Position numbers and translations under genes: made by a program
Shown here: one piece after another, positions 1-9,072 of the stretch
How positions within the stretch are numbered: position 1 is the stretch's first letter
Layout: every line of letters starts with the position of its first letter
DNA from: Azoarcus sp.
GTDB lineage: Bacteria; Pseudomonadota; Gammaproteobacteria; Burkholderiales; Rhodocyclaceae
Reading direction: 5' to 3'
Length of the DNA: 64,000 nucleotides
NCBI GenBank assembly: GCA_030604735.1
Contig: JAUVVG010000001.1
Span: forward strand, 1-64,000
Notes under the pieces: model-generated
Database searches by the model: none
Seen by the model: only the letters and a program-made list of their open reading frames with translations
Told to the model about the DNA's origin: nothing

Positions 1-69
1 AGGACCGTGAAACGAGAACGCGCCGATGATAGTGAGGATACCCTCGCGAAAGTAGGTCATCGTCAGACT
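1..69 (+). rRNA. rrf: 5S ribosomal RNA, 3' part
   Basis: The first ~69 bases match the 3' half of a betaproteobacterial 5S rRNA: the GGACCGTGAAACGA block, CGCCGATGATAGTG, then GCGAAAGTAGGTCATCGTC. The 5' half lies outside the window. This marks the distal end of a ribosomal RNA operon transcribed into the window. The exact 3' end is set by eye at the end of the terminal pairing strand and may be off by a base or two. Confidence 0.93.
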
Positions 70-79
70 AACCCATAAA

Positions 80-116
80 CAAACGCCGCTCGATCACAAC
101 GATCCAGCGGCGTTTG
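80..116 (+). terminator. Hairpin terminator after 5S rRNA
   Basis: Perfect 11-bp inverted repeat (CAAACGCCGCT at 80-90 with AGCGGCGTTTG at 106-116) around a 15-nt loop, about ten bases after the 5S gene. There is no long T run, but position and stem strength fit termination of the rRNA operon. Confidence 0.75.
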
Positions 117-380
117 GCCGTCTACCGCTCGGAAAACGTGTGACTCGCTCAATCCGATGAAAGGGGGCGCCTGGAGAATCGGTCGTAGCCTCCCGGCAAA
201 CTCATTTGTCGATGGCGCGCTCGCATGCCGGATATGCTGCCCACCAATTCTTACGGTGGACACCATGGATGTCGTTACCCCGCGCCCTGCCCTGAGCAGA
301 GGCGAGCCAAGGCGCTTATCGCCAGCGAGAAGCTGATGAACCCCCGACGACAGGGGTGCTAAACGCGATGGACGTTCGCT
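117..380. other. Gene-free spacer between rRNA operon and mgtE
   Basis: No convincing reading frame, tRNA or promoter was seen here. A small inverted repeat (ACCCCC at 340-345 with AGGGGT at 352-357) just downstream of the mgtE stop codon could be a weak terminator for mgtE on the minus strand. Confidence 0.4.
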
Positions 381-1823
381 TCAGAGCAGGAAAAGCGTTG
401 CCAGCCCGAGGAAGATGAAGAAGCCGCCCGAGTCGGTCAGCGCGGTGATCATCACCGAACTGCCGATGGCTGGGTCGGCGCCGAGGCGGATACGGATCAT
501 GGGGATGAGTACGCCTGCGGTTGCGGCGAGCAGAAGGTTCAGCGTCATCGCCGCAGTCATGACCATCCCGAGCGAGACGCTGCCGTAGAGCCACCAGGCG
601 AGCACGCCAAGCAGGCCGCCCCACACGATGCCGTTGAAAAGGGCTACCCCGAGTTCCTTCTTGAGCAGGCGGTTGCGTGCGTCCTGTTCGACCTGGCCCA
701 TGGCGATCGCGCGCACGATCATGGTGATCGTCTGATTGCCTGAATTTCCGCCGATGCCGGCGACGATGGGCATCAGCGCAGCGAGCGCCACCAGTTTTTC
801 GATCGAGCCCTCGAAGGCACCAATCACCCGCGACGCGATGAAGGCGGTCACCAAATTGACGGCCAGCCATGCCCAGCGGTTCTTCACCGAGTCCCAGACC
901 GAGGCGAAGATGTCCTCGCCTTCGCGCAGGCCGGCGTGGGCGAGGATCTCGTGCTCGCTTTCCTCGCGAATGAAATCGACCACATCCGCTACCGTGAGAC
1001 GGCCGATCACCCGCTTCTCGGTGTCCACCACCGGTGCTGAAACGAGGTCATAGCGCTCGAAGGCCTGCGCGGCCTCGTCGGCGTCATCGTCGGGCTGAAA
1101 GCTGATGATCTGGTCGTGCTGCATCACCTCGTGGACTTCCAGGTCCGGGTCGGTGATCAGCAACTTCTCCAGCGTGAGGATGCCCTTGAGGTGATCCTCG
1201 CGGTCGACGACGAAGAGCTTGTCGGTGTGGTCGGGCAGTTCCTCGAAGCGGCGCAGATAGCGCAAGACGACTTCCAGGCTCACGTCTTCGCGGACGGTGA
1301 CCATGTCGAAGTCCATCAACGCGCCGACCGAGTCTTCGGCGTAGGACATCGCCGCGCGCAGCTGTTCCCTGCCCTCGCTGTCGAGCGACTGGAACACGTC
1401 CTGGATGACCTCGGGCGGCAGATCGGGAGCAAGGTCGGCGAGCTCGTCGGCATCGAGCGTTTCGGCGGCCGCCTTGAGCTCGTGCGGGTCCATGGTCTCG
1501 ATGAGCGACTCGCGGACCGCGTCTGACACCTCGAGCAGGATCTCGCCGTCCCGCTCGGCCTTCACCAGATCCCAGACGAACAGGCGCTCGTCCAGGGGCA
1601 GTGCCTCCAGTACGTAGGCGATGTCGGCCGGGTGGAGTTCGTCCAGCTTGGTCTGCAGTTCGGCCACGTGTTGCTTATGCACGAGGTTCTCTACCAGTTC
1701 GTGGCGCGGCATGTCCTGTCGGTGGACGAGGCCTTCGACCAGCTTGTGGCGCGAGAGCAGTTCCTGCACTTCACGCAGGTGTTGCTGCACGTCGTCCGGG
1801 TGGCGTTCGTCTTCTTGGGTCAT
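381..1823 (-). CDS. mgtE: Magnesium transporter MgtE
   Basis: 480-residue inner-membrane Mg2+ channel/transporter. The order is the family's: an acidic helical N-domain (about residues 1-160), a pair of CBS domains (about 165-290, including the VTVREDVSLEVVLRYL stretch and LVSAPVVD), then a C-terminal membrane domain from about residue 315 with the conserved GGNSGNQT and ALTDSGGFFIFLGLAT segments. The CBS and N domains sense cytosolic Mg2+ and gate the pore in characterised members. It starts at an ATG without an obvious Shine-Dalgarno sequence and stands alone, reading towards the rRNA operon. Confidence 0.95.
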   Translation of the reverse strand: MTQEDERHPDDVQQHLREVQELLSRHKLVEGLVHRQDMPRHELVENLVHKQHVAELQTKLDELHPADIAYVLEALPLDERLFVWDLVKAERDGEILLEVSDAVRESLIETMDPHELKAAAETLDADELADLAPDLPPEVIQDVFQSLDSEGREQLRAAMSYAEDSVGALMDFDMVTVREDVSLEVVLRYLRRFEELPDHTDKLFVVDREDHLKGILTLEKLLITDPDLEVHEVMQHDQIISFQPDDDADEAAQAFERYDLVSAPVVDTEKRVIGRLTVADVVDFIREESEHEILAHAGLREGEDIFASVWDSVKNRWAWLAVNLVTAFIASRVIGAFEGSIEKLVALAALMPIVAGIGGNSGNQTITMIVRAIAMGQVEQDARNRLLKKELGVALFNGIVWGGLLGVLAWWLYGSVSLGMVMTAAMTLNLLLAATAGVLIPMIRIRLGADPAIGSSVMITALTDSGGFFIFLGLATLFLL

Positions 1824-1932
1824 GGCGTTGGGGCGGACTGGGTGCGGATGGCGGGGGAACTGCGGACCCTGCGGATTTTACGGACTTAGCCCGGGCGGCG
1901 CGACCCCGGAGCGCCGCGTTGCGGAGGCTGTC

Positions 1933-2625
1933 TCAGGGGATGCGCGAATAATGCATGCGTTGCCGCACCCGCTCGGCGTGCGCTGCGAGACGCGGGCCGA
2001 AACTGCGTTCGTAGCGGCGCGGATTGGGTAGCATGACTGCCAGCCGGGCGGCCTCGGCCGGGCCGAGGCGGTGGGCGGAAATGCCGAAGTGATGCTGCGA
2101 GGCGGCTTCGGCGCCGAACACGCCGTCGCCCCACTCGACCACGTTCAGGTAAACCTCGAGGATCCGCCGCTTGCTCCAGGTGGCCTCGATCATTACGGTG
2201 AGTACCGCCTCCTGCGCCTTGCGCAGATAGCTGCGCGATGGCGACAGGAACAGATTCTTCGCCAGCTGCTGGCTGATCGTCGAACCGCCCGCCGCGGTAC
2301 GCCCGCGCTCCTGATTGCGTTCCAGCGCGCGCTGGATGCCTTCCCAGTCGAAACCGGTGTGGTCCATGAAGCGGTCGTCTTCGGCCGCGACCACCGCACG
2401 CTTGAGATGTGTGGAGATGCGCTCGTACGGCACCCACTGATAACGAAGATCGGCTTTCGGGCGATCCTGCCGGAGCTCCTCGAGGCGCAGGGCCATGAAG
2501 CTGGTCTCTTGCGGTTCCGCGTGCCGCCACCACAGGACCCAGCCGAAGAACCACAGCTGCGTCACCAGCAGCAGCGCACCCAGTACCGCGAGCACGCGCC
2601 ACAGCAGGCGCAGCGGCTTCTTCAT
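1933..2625 (-). CDS. mtgA: Monofunctional peptidoglycan glycosyltransferase MtgA
   Basis: 230-residue single-pass membrane enzyme that polymerises lipid II into glycan strands without a transpeptidase domain. After the N-terminal membrane anchor (about residues 8-30) come the GT51 motifs: EDDRFMDHTGFDWEGI with the catalytic Glu, GGSTISQQLAKNLFL, and KRRILEVYLNVVEWG. The chosen ATG overlaps the aroE stop codon by 4 bp (ATGA); the frame is open further upstream, but that extension is only aroE antisense-frame sequence. It follows aroE in the minus-strand run tonB-aroE-mtgA. Confidence 0.95.
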   Translation of the reverse strand: MKKPLRLLWRVLAVLGALLLVTQLWFFGWVLWWRHAEPQETSFMALRLEELRQDRPKADLRYQWVPYERISTHLKRAVVAAEDDRFMDHTGFDWEGIQRALERNQERGRTAAGGSTISQQLAKNLFLSPSRSYLRKAQEAVLTVMIEATWSKRRILEVYLNVVEWGDGVFGAEAASQHHFGISAHRLGPAEAARLAVMLPNPRRYERSFGPRLAAHAERVRQRMHYSRIP

Positions 2626-3455
2626 CCGCGATCGATACTCGCGCGCAAATCGGCAAGCACCCTGGTCGTCTGCGGACGGACGCCGCGCCACAGCTGGAAG
2701 CTCTCGGCGGCCTGCTCGACGAGCATGCCCAGTCCGTCGGCCACTGCGGCAGCGCCGTCGGCGCGTGCGGCGCACATGAAGGGCGTGTCACCCTTGCCGT
2801 ACATCATGTCGTAAGCCAGCGCGCCCGGCGCGTAGATGCCCGGCGGCAGCTCGGGGCTCTGTGCCGAGAGGCTGGCGGCCGTGGCATTGATCACGAGATC
2901 GAATGCCGAGCCGGCGAGCCCGGCGAAGCTGCTGGCGCGAAGCTCAGCGCCCCCGGCTCCCGCGCGGAAGCGATCGGCAAGTTCCACGGCCCGGGATTCC
3001 GTGCGATTGGCGATCACCAGCGAGGTCGGGCCTTCCATGAGCAGCGGCAGGATTGCCCCGCGGGCTGCGCCGCCCGCACCGAGCAACAGGACGCGCCGGC
3101 CGGCGAGCTGGCGGCCGAGATTGTGGGTCAGATCGCGCACCAGGCCGGCACCGTCGGTGTTGTCGCCGTACGCCTGGCCGCGGTCGAAGGCCAGCGTGTT
3201 GACCGCGCCTGCCGCCTCGGCTCTTGGGCTCAGGCGGTCGGCGAACTCGAAAGCCTCCAGCTTGAAGGGCACGGTGACATTGAGCCCGCGCCCGCCCGCA
3301 GCGCGAAAGGCCGCCACGGTCGCGACGAAACCGTCCAGCGGGGCAAGCAGTGCTTCGTAGCGGAGCTCCTGCCCGGTCTGTGCGGCGAACGCCGCGTGGA
3401 TGAGAGGAGACTTGCTGTGGGCAACGGGATTGCCGACGACGGCGTAGCGGTCCAT
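2622..3455 (-). CDS. aroE: Shikimate dehydrogenase (NADP+)
   Basis: 277 residues. Reduces 3-dehydroshikimate to shikimate in chorismate synthesis. The substrate-binding SKSPLIHA motif is at residues 14-21, followed by NVTVPFK with catalytic Lys65 and DNTDG with catalytic Asp101. The nucleotide-binding GAGGAARGAI follows. Length and motif spacing are those of AroE rather than the YdiB or quinate dehydrogenase variants. It lies 10 bp after tonB and overlaps mtgA by 4 bp. Confidence 0.96.
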   Translation of the reverse strand: MDRYAVVGNPVAHSKSPLIHAAFAAQTGQELRYEALLAPLDGFVATVAAFRAAGGRGLNVTVPFKLEAFEFADRLSPRAEAAGAVNTLAFDRGQAYGDNTDGAGLVRDLTHNLGRQLAGRRVLLLGAGGAARGAILPLLMEGPTSLVIANRTESRAVELADRFRAGAGGAELRASSFAGLAGSAFDLVINATAASLSAQSPELPPGIYAPGALAYDMMYGKGDTPFMCAARADGAAAVADGLGMLVEQAAESFQLWRGVRPQTTRVLADLRASIDRG

Positions 3456-3465
3456 GCGAGGCGGC

Positions 3466-4398
3466 TCAGTTGGCGCGCATCTGGTCTGCGCTGGTGAAGG
3501 TCCAGGTGCGCGTGATTTCCAGTAGGTCGGTGTCCGCGCGGATGTCGGGCGGGAAGGGCGCGAAGGGCGAGGCGAGCTGGATGATGCGCCGCGCGGCGTC
3601 GTCCAGCACCTGGTGCCCCGAGGAGCGCACGATGTCGACCGTCTCGACCCTGCCGTCAGCGCGGATGGTCACGGTGAGCATCAGGCTGCCATAAAGCTTG
3701 CCGCGCGCGGCCTCCGGGTAGTTGAGCGTGCCAATGCGCTCGATCTTCTGGCGCCAGTCCTCCACGTACTGGGCGAAGCGGTACTCGCGCGCGCGCGCGC
3801 CGATGGACTTGCGTCGCGGGCGGCGTGAGTATTCCTGCATGTCGCGCTCGATCTGTGCCTCCAGGCGCGCCATGGCCGCGGCGCTGTCGAGCAGGTCCAG
3901 GCCGGTCGTGGGTCGTGGTGTCTCGAGCGGCGTTTCCTGCGGGCGCGCAGCGGACAGCTTCGCTTCGGCGCGCGGCGCCGTCAGTGCCTGCGGGCGGGGG
4001 GTGTCCACCGCTTCCGCGCGACGCTGGGCATTGATCAGGGCGTCGCCCTGCTGCTGGGTCGGCTGCGGCGGCAGCGGGGAGCGCGGACGGAGCTTCTGCT
4101 CGGAGTTGCCGCCGCCATCGAGGTTCGCCTGGGCCAGCACCTCGGTTTTTTCAGGGGGCTTGGTGTGGCGTGCGTTGACCAGCACGACTTCCAGACCGCT
4201 GTCGCGCTTCGGTTGCTTGGCAGGGTCGGGTAGGCGGAAGCTCACCGCGAACAGCAGGCTATGAACGACCAGCGAGACCGCGAAGGCGATCTTCAGCCGC
4301 ATGTCGCGCCCGAACCAGCCTGCCGACCGGCCGCTTGCCGCAAGCGCGGGCGCAGCGAATGGCGTCGGGCGGGAGGAGGCGTCGGGCGTCGTCGGCAT
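3466..4398 (-). CDS. tonB: TonB-family energy transducer
   Basis: 310 residues. A cytoplasmic N-terminus precedes one membrane helix (about residues 34-54, KIAFAVSLVVHSLLFAVSF). A long Pro/Lys/Arg/Ala-rich periplasmic linker follows, then a C-terminal TonB fold with the YPEAARGKLYGSLMLTV and IVRSSGHQVLDDAARRII segments. Such proteins couple the proton-motive force to outer-membrane receptors. No exbB or exbD is adjacent, so this may be a solitary TonB paralogue. It is first in the tonB-aroE-mtgA run. Confidence 0.88.
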   Translation of the reverse strand: MPTTPDASSRPTPFAAPALAASGRSAGWFGRDMRLKIAFAVSLVVHSLLFAVSFRLPDPAKQPKRDSGLEVVLVNARHTKPPEKTEVLAQANLDGGGNSEQKLRPRSPLPPQPTQQQGDALINAQRRAEAVDTPRPQALTAPRAEAKLSAARPQETPLETPRPTTGLDLLDSAAAMARLEAQIERDMQEYSRRPRRKSIGARAREYRFAQYVEDWRQKIERIGTLNYPEAARGKLYGSLMLTVTIRADGRVETVDIVRSSGHQVLDDAARRIIQLASPFAPFPPDIRADTDLLEITRTWTFTSADQMRAN

Positions 4399-4408
4399 GG
4401 CCTGGATT

Positions 4409-6316
4409 CTACGATCCTTCGAAGAAGGACATGCCGTTTTCCGAGGGCTCCGGCTCGGCGAGGGTGGCGACGTAGCGCGCGTGCACCTCGACGTCGAGCA
4501 GGTCGCTGCCCTCGATCGCCAGCTTCACCCGGCTGCCCGGGTACTGCAGCGGCAGCGAGGCGACCTTGAAGGTCAGCGGCACGCTGTCCAGGCGCACCAG
4601 GTTGTCGCGCACCACGATGGCCTCGACTTCCTTGGGGGCCTGCTGGCGCAGCCAGCGCACGCACCAGTAGCGCTCCATCTGGCGCTGGAACTCGGCGTAG
4701 GCGGCGTAGGTGAGCTCGAAGTCGCGCAGCGCGGCCATCAGGTCGGTGGAGCGCGGCGCAAAGGCCGGCTCGCCGCCGGACAGCACCGCGATCAGCTGCC
4801 ACTGGTTGACCAGGTCAACGTAGCGGCGCAGCGGCGAACTCGACCAGGCGTAGCAATCCACCCCCAAGCCTTCGTGCGGGCCGCCGGTGGTGGTCATGCG
4901 CACCTTGCCGCCGCTCTGCACGCGATACAGGCCGGGCACGTTCACCTCGTCGAGCAGCTTGCCCCAGGTGGAGTTGGCCAGGATCATCAGCTCGGCGACC
5001 AGCTTGTCCATCGGCGAACCGCGCTTGCGCTGGCCGATGCTGACATAGCCGGGACCGTCGGCGGTGTCGGTCTGCCAGTCGACATAGAAGCTGTGATCGA
5101 CCTGATTCTGGTTGGCCGAGGCCTTGCCGCGCCCGGCTTCGAGCACGGTGGCGAGGTCCCACAGCACGGTGAGCTCGCGCTTCCATTCGAAGTCCGGGCC
5201 GCCGTCGTGCAGGGTGTGCTCGTTGAACACCGGCTCGATGTCGTGGTGGCGCAGGTTGGCGACGATGGGCACGATCTCGATGCGGCTCTCCTGGCCGGAC
5301 ACCGAGAGGTCGGCATTGACGTCGAGGTAGAGCGAGATCGCCGGGCAGTCGCGCCCGGCGGCCAGCGTGAAGCACTCGACCACTTCGTCGGGCAGCATGG
5401 TGATCTTGTTGCCCGGCATATACACGGTGGACAGCCGCCGGCGGGCGATCGCGTCGAGTGCCGAGCCGCGCGAGAAACCCAGCGAGGGTGCGGCGATGTG
5501 GATGCCGACCCGCCAGCCGCCGGTGGCGCGCGGGGTCACCGAGAAGGCGTCGTCGATCTCGGTGGTGGTGGCGTCGTCGATCGAGAAGGCCGCCACCTCG
5601 GCGCGCGGCAGGCCGTCGGGCACCACGGGGGCGTCGAAAGGCGGGAAGTGCACGCCCTCGGGGAAGTACTCGAACAGGAAGCGGTTGTGGTGGAACTCGT
5701 AGCTCGAGGACAGTGCGCCACACTTGAGCAGCAGCCGGGCGGCGGACAGCCCCGCATCCACGCAGGCGGCCTCCAGCGCCTTCACTTCGGGGCGGTTGCG
5801 GTCCGGGCGGTAGAGCAGTTGCGCCAGCATGCCGGAGAACTCCGCGGGCAGGCGGCCGGCGAGCAGCTCGTCGCGCATGCGGTCGATGGCCGCGGCCTGC
5901 TGGCGCTTCTTCTCCAGGCCCGCGAGCGCAGCCTGCAGGATGTCGGCCGGCGCCTTGCGGAAGCGGCCCTTGCCCTTACGGTGGAAGTAGATCGGCGCGG
6001 AATGCAGGCGCAGCAGCACCGCGGCGGCCTCCACCGGCGTCGGCGCATGGCCGTGGTACTCGGCGGCGAAATCGGCAAAGGCGAATTCCTCGTCGCCGCA
6101 GACTTCCCAGAGGAACTCGGTGTCGAGCTGTTCCGCCTCGGCTTCGGCGCGCGCGAGCAGGTCGGCCGGCGCCGGCTCGCGGAAGTTCAGCAGCACGTTT
6201 GCGCGCTTGAGCTTGACCCGCTTGCCGTGGGTGGTCTCCACCTGCAGGGAGGCATCGTTATCAGCGAGGACGGTACCGGCCTTGAAGGCCCCGTCCTCTT
6301 CGAACAGCACGAACAT
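4409..6316 (-). CDS. RNase II/R-family exoribonuclease (RNB domain)
   Basis: About 635 residues; a 3'-5' exoribonuclease. The N-terminal ~230 residues are a divergent RNA-binding part. The RNB catalytic domain begins near FSIDDATTTEIDDAF (about residue 240) and continues to the SSPLRRYVDLVNQ motif. A short S1-like C-terminus ends in SFFEGS. The acidic catalytic motif carries Glu where E. coli RNase II has Asp207, while the other aspartates are present. I chose the ATG at 6316 (MFVLFEEDG); a TTG at 6340 in frame is less likely. It sits 10 bp upstream of tonB. Whether it should be called rnb or rnr cannot be settled by eye. Confidence 0.9.
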   Translation of the reverse strand: MFVLFEEDGAFKAGTVLADNDASLQVETTHGKRVKLKRANVLLNFREPAPADLLARAEAEAEQLDTEFLWEVCGDEEFAFADFAAEYHGHAPTPVEAAAVLLRLHSAPIYFHRKGKGRFRKAPADILQAALAGLEKKRQQAAAIDRMRDELLAGRLPAEFSGMLAQLLYRPDRNRPEVKALEAACVDAGLSAARLLLKCGALSSSYEFHHNRFLFEYFPEGVHFPPFDAPVVPDGLPRAEVAAFSIDDATTTEIDDAFSVTPRATGGWRVGIHIAAPSLGFSRGSALDAIARRRLSTVYMPGNKITMLPDEVVECFTLAAGRDCPAISLYLDVNADLSVSGQESRIEIVPIVANLRHHDIEPVFNEHTLHDGGPDFEWKRELTVLWDLATVLEAGRGKASANQNQVDHSFYVDWQTDTADGPGYVSIGQRKRGSPMDKLVAELMILANSTWGKLLDEVNVPGLYRVQSGGKVRMTTTGGPHEGLGVDCYAWSSSPLRRYVDLVNQWQLIAVLSGGEPAFAPRSTDLMAALRDFELTYAAYAEFQRQMERYWCVRWLRQQAPKEVEAIVVRDNLVRLDSVPLTFKVASLPLQYPGSRVKLAIEGSDLLDVEVHARYVATLAEPEPSENGMSFFEGS

Positions 6317-6359
6317 CAGTGACCGCCGGAAATTGAGCAAGCCCGACAGTTTACCGGAT

Positions 6360-7289
6360 TCACCCCGGCGCCGCGGGGGCGCGTCGCATGCTGCGCCCGG
6401 CGCGCAGCAGATCCAGCGAATAGAGCGCCAGCGCGGCCCAGATCAGCGCGAAACCGAGCAGCTGACCGGCGTCAAAGGGTTCGCGGAACACCAGCACGGC
6501 GAGCAGGAAATTCAGCGTCGGCGCGATGTACTGCAGGAAGCCCACCGTGGACAGCGGCAGGCGTTGGGCGCCGACCGCGAACAGCATGAGCGGTACCGCG
6601 GTGAGCACGCCGGCCGCCGGCAGCAGCCAGTCGGTGAACGCGCCGTGGCCGAAGGCGAGGGTGCCCTGCGCCGCCAGCCAGCCGAGGTAGGCGAGGGCGA
6701 GCGGGGCGGTGATCAGGGTCTCGACGAACAGCCCGCTCACCGCGTCGATCGGCGCGCGCTTGCGCAGCAGGCCGTAGAAGCCGAAGGTCAGCGCGAGGAA
6801 GAGCGCGATCCATGGCAGGCTGCCGACTTGTCCGACCCGCCACAGCACGCCGGCCGCGGCCAGCGCCACGGCGAGCTTCTGCAGCGGGCGCAGGCGTTCG
6901 CCTAGGAAGATGCGGCCGAGCAGCACGCTGACCAGCGGGTTGATGAAGTAGCCCAGGCTGGCTTCCACCAGCCGGTCGGCCGAGATCGCCCAGACGAAGA
7001 CCAGCCAGTTGCTGCCGGTGAGCAGCGCGGTCAGCGCGAGCAGGCGCAGCAGCTGCGGCTGGCCGCGCAGGCGCGCGATGGCGCCGAAGCCGCCCGCCGC
7101 GGGCCACAGCGCCAGCAGGCCGGCGAGGAAGACCGCGGACCACAGCACGCGATGGGCGACGATCTCGGTGGACGGCACGCTGCCCACCGCCTTGAAGTAG
7201 AGCGGTGCCAGGCCCCAGATGATGAAGGCGGTGAGTGCCGCCAGCACGCCGTTGCGCTGGCGCAAGGCGGCCGCTTGAGCGGGGCTCAT
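6360..7289 (-). CDS. rarD: RarD-type EamA-family permease
   Basis: 309-residue polytopic membrane protein with about ten helices in two EamA repeats. Typical RarD features are the N-terminal FIIWGLAPLYFKAV, the AHRVLWS motif, SNWLVFVWAI, and the later LQYIAPTLNFLLAV and FALIWAALALYS. RarD was named for chloramphenicol sensitivity, but the natural substrate is unknown. The ATG overlaps the upstream methyltransferase stop codon by 4 bp; the long open stretch before it is a GC-rich shadow. It is last in a run of small overlapping genes. Confidence 0.9.
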   Translation of the reverse strand: MSPAQAAALRQRNGVLAALTAFIIWGLAPLYFKAVGSVPSTEIVAHRVLWSAVFLAGLLALWPAAGGFGAIARLRGQPQLLRLLALTALLTGSNWLVFVWAISADRLVEASLGYFINPLVSVLLGRIFLGERLRPLQKLAVALAAAGVLWRVGQVGSLPWIALFLALTFGFYGLLRKRAPIDAVSGLFVETLITAPLALAYLGWLAAQGTLAFGHGAFTDWLLPAAGVLTAVPLMLFAVGAQRLPLSTVGFLQYIAPTLNFLLAVLVFREPFDAGQLLGFALIWAALALYSLDLLRAGRSMRRAPAAPG

Positions 7290-8128
7290 CGGGCTGCCGA
7301 GGCGATCAGGGCGCTGGCTTCGACGGTGTAGCCCGTGCCGTCGCGGTGGTGCTCCAGTTCGTCCGCCACCGCCGCGCGCAGGCGCTGCTGCATGGGCTCG
7401 GGCAGTTGGGCCAACGCTTCCGCTGCGCCGCCGGCGAGGCTGAGGAAGGCGTCCCAGTAGGCCTGCGCATTGTCGAAGCGGCAGCTGAAGCGGCAGGGCG
7501 TGATGCGGATGTCGGTAAAGCTCGCGTCGGACAGGGCCGCCTCCAGCACTTCGGGCGCGCCGAAGCGGAACACCGAGGGGCGCGCCACGCGCGGCGGTGG
7601 CAGCAGGCGGGCGATGCAGGCCTGGGCGCGGCTGATCAGCGGCACCGCCTCCGCCGTGCCCCATACCGACAGCACCAGCCGGCCGCCCGGGCGCAGCACG
7701 CGCCGTGCCTCGGCCAGCGCGCGCTCGGGGTGGGGGAACATGAACAGCGCCAGCCCGGCGAGCACGCGGTCGAAGGCGGCATCGGGCAGGCAGAGGTGCT
7801 CGGCGTCGGCCGCGGCGCAGCTCAGCGCGCTGCAGGCGTCCGCCTCGGCGCGGCGCGCGCCTTCGGCGAGCATGGCTTCGGCGATGTCGGTGGCGAGTAC
7901 CCAGCCGCCCGGCGCGACCTTATCGGCCACTTCGCGGGCCAGCAGGCAGGGGCCGCTGGCCAGGTCGAGCACGCTCAGGCCGGGCTGCAGGCGTGCCGCC
8001 TCGAGCAGCGCGTGGCCGAGCTCGGCGCGCAGGTGGGCGCCGTCGGCGTAGGCGGCGGCGATGCGGTTGAAGCCCTTGCGTTCCAGGGTCTTGAAGCGGC
8101 GGGCGTCGAAGGCGGGAGGCTGGGTCAT
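7286..8128 (-). CDS. Class I SAM-dependent methyltransferase
   Basis: 280 residues with a standard Rossmann methyltransferase core. Motif I is LSVLDLASGPC (about residue 54), the acidic post-I position is in VLATDIAEAML, and motif III is RRVLRPGGRLVLSVWG. The opening FKTLERKGFNRIAAAYADGA and the pattern as a whole resemble UbiE/methyltransferase-11 proteins, but no feature fixes the substrate. The ATG overlaps the YqiA stop by 4 bp, and its stop overlaps rarD's start by 4 bp, so these genes are probably translationally coupled. Confidence 0.85.
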   Translation of the reverse strand: MTQPPAFDARRFKTLERKGFNRIAAAYADGAHLRAELGHALLEAARLQPGLSVLDLASGPCLLAREVADKVAPGGWVLATDIAEAMLAEGARRAEADACSALSCAAADAEHLCLPDAAFDRVLAGLALFMFPHPERALAEARRVLRPGGRLVLSVWGTAEAVPLISRAQACIARLLPPPRVARPSVFRFGAPEVLEAALSDASFTDIRITPCRFSCRFDNAQAYWDAFLSLAGGAAEALAQLPEPMQQRLRAAVADELEHHRDGTGYTVEASALIASAAR

Positions 8129-8706
8129 TGCAGTCCGGCGAAGCCGAGGATGTCGTCGAGGTAGTCGTTCCAGCGCGAGAAACCGTGGTCGCCGCCTTGC
8201 AGCACGGTCTGGCGGGCACCGGCGTACCTGGCCACCGCGTCGCGGTAGTCGAGCACCTCGTCGCCGGTCTCTGCCAGCAGCCAGAAGTTGTGCGGGCGGC
8301 TGATGTGCGGCACTTCTATCGCGCGCAGTTCGTCCAGATGGGCGCGCGTCAGTTCGAAGCGCTCGCCGGTGTAGAGATTGTCCTGCCAGCCCAGCCAGGG
8401 TTCGAGCGACAGCGCTGCGAGCACGGCGGGGTTGACCAGCACCGCGCGCAGGTCGTGGCGCTCGGCCAGCCAGGTGGCGTAGTAGCCGCCGAGCGAACTG
8501 CCCACCAGGGTGGGTGCGCGCTCCGGGAATGCGGCGCGCGCGCGGGCGATCTCGTCCTCGATGCGGGCGATAGCGGCGGCCGGGGAGACCGGCAGCTGCT
8601 CGCACCAGAAGCGGTCGGCAAGGCCGCGCCCAGCCATGTGGCGCTGCAGCGCGGTGGCCTTGATCGAGGCCGGGGCGGAGCGGAAACCGTGCAGGTAGAT
8701 GATCAT
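8125..8706 (-). CDS. YqiA/YcfP-family alpha/beta-hydrolase (esterase)
   Basis: 193 residues starting MIIYLHGFRSAP, the family's characteristic opening. The nucleophile elbow is GSSLGG (about residue 73). The acid and base are probably in AETGDEVLDY and GGDHGFSRWNDY, which is the usual Asp and His arrangement. E. coli YqiA is an esterase acting on short acyl esters; the physiological substrate is unknown. The ATG at 8706 is supported by the family start. The frame continues upstream but that part is not conserved-looking. It is coupled by a 4-bp overlap to the downstream methyltransferase. Confidence 0.85.
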   Translation of the reverse strand: MIIYLHGFRSAPASIKATALQRHMAGRGLADRFWCEQLPVSPAAAIARIEDEIARARAAFPERAPTLVGSSLGGYYATWLAERHDLRAVLVNPAVLAALSLEPWLGWQDNLYTGERFELTRAHLDELRAIEVPHISRPHNFWLLAETGDEVLDYRDAVARYAGARQTVLQGGDHGFSRWNDYLDDILGFAGLQ

Positions 8707-8801
8707 TGCCGGGGTGCGGGACGCAAAGAGGGGAGTGTATCCGCGCGCGCCGGCATGCGGCCGGAACAGTTTGCGCGCCGACGGCCGGGCCGCTGTGCCC
8801 G

Positions 8802-9056
8802 TCAGGGGCTGGTCAGCGCTTCCAGCTGCGTCAGCCAGCGCAGCGCCTGCGCATCGCTGTCGCTGCACATCTCGTGCGTCGGGCGCAGGCTCGCGCAGAC
8901 CGCGGGACGACGCGGGTCGCCGAACAGCCGGCACAGGCCGCGTTCGTCGAGCTGAACGCAGCGCACGCCGGCCGGTTTGCCGTCTTCCATTCCGGGAATC
9001 GGCGAGGAAATCGAGGGGGCGATGCAGCAGGCCGCGCAGCCCGGGCGGCAGTCCAT
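8802..9056 (-). CDS. YkgJ-family cysteine cluster protein
   Basis: 84 residues. The sequence opens [11 protein letters not shown] and continues to a cysteine pattern of [13 protein letters not shown] and EMC, matching the Fe/Zn-chelating YkgJ (CxxCxxxCC) family. These are small cytoplasmic metal-cluster proteins of unknown role. The start sits 17 bp after the DUF2478 stop codon. The open frame extends upstream, but the conserved family sequence begins at this ATG. Confidence 0.82.
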   Translation of the reverse strand: MDCRPGCAACCIAPSISSPIPGMEDGKPAGVRCVQLDERGLCRLFGDPRRPAVCASLRPTHEMCSDSDAQALRWLTQLEALTSP

Positions 9057-9072
9057 GACAGGAATGAGCGGC

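Noticed and set aside
4301-6322. 673-codon open frame on the plus strand
   Set aside because: It is antisense to the RNase II-family gene, whose conserved motifs are unmistakable; the long frame is an effect of high GC at third positions.
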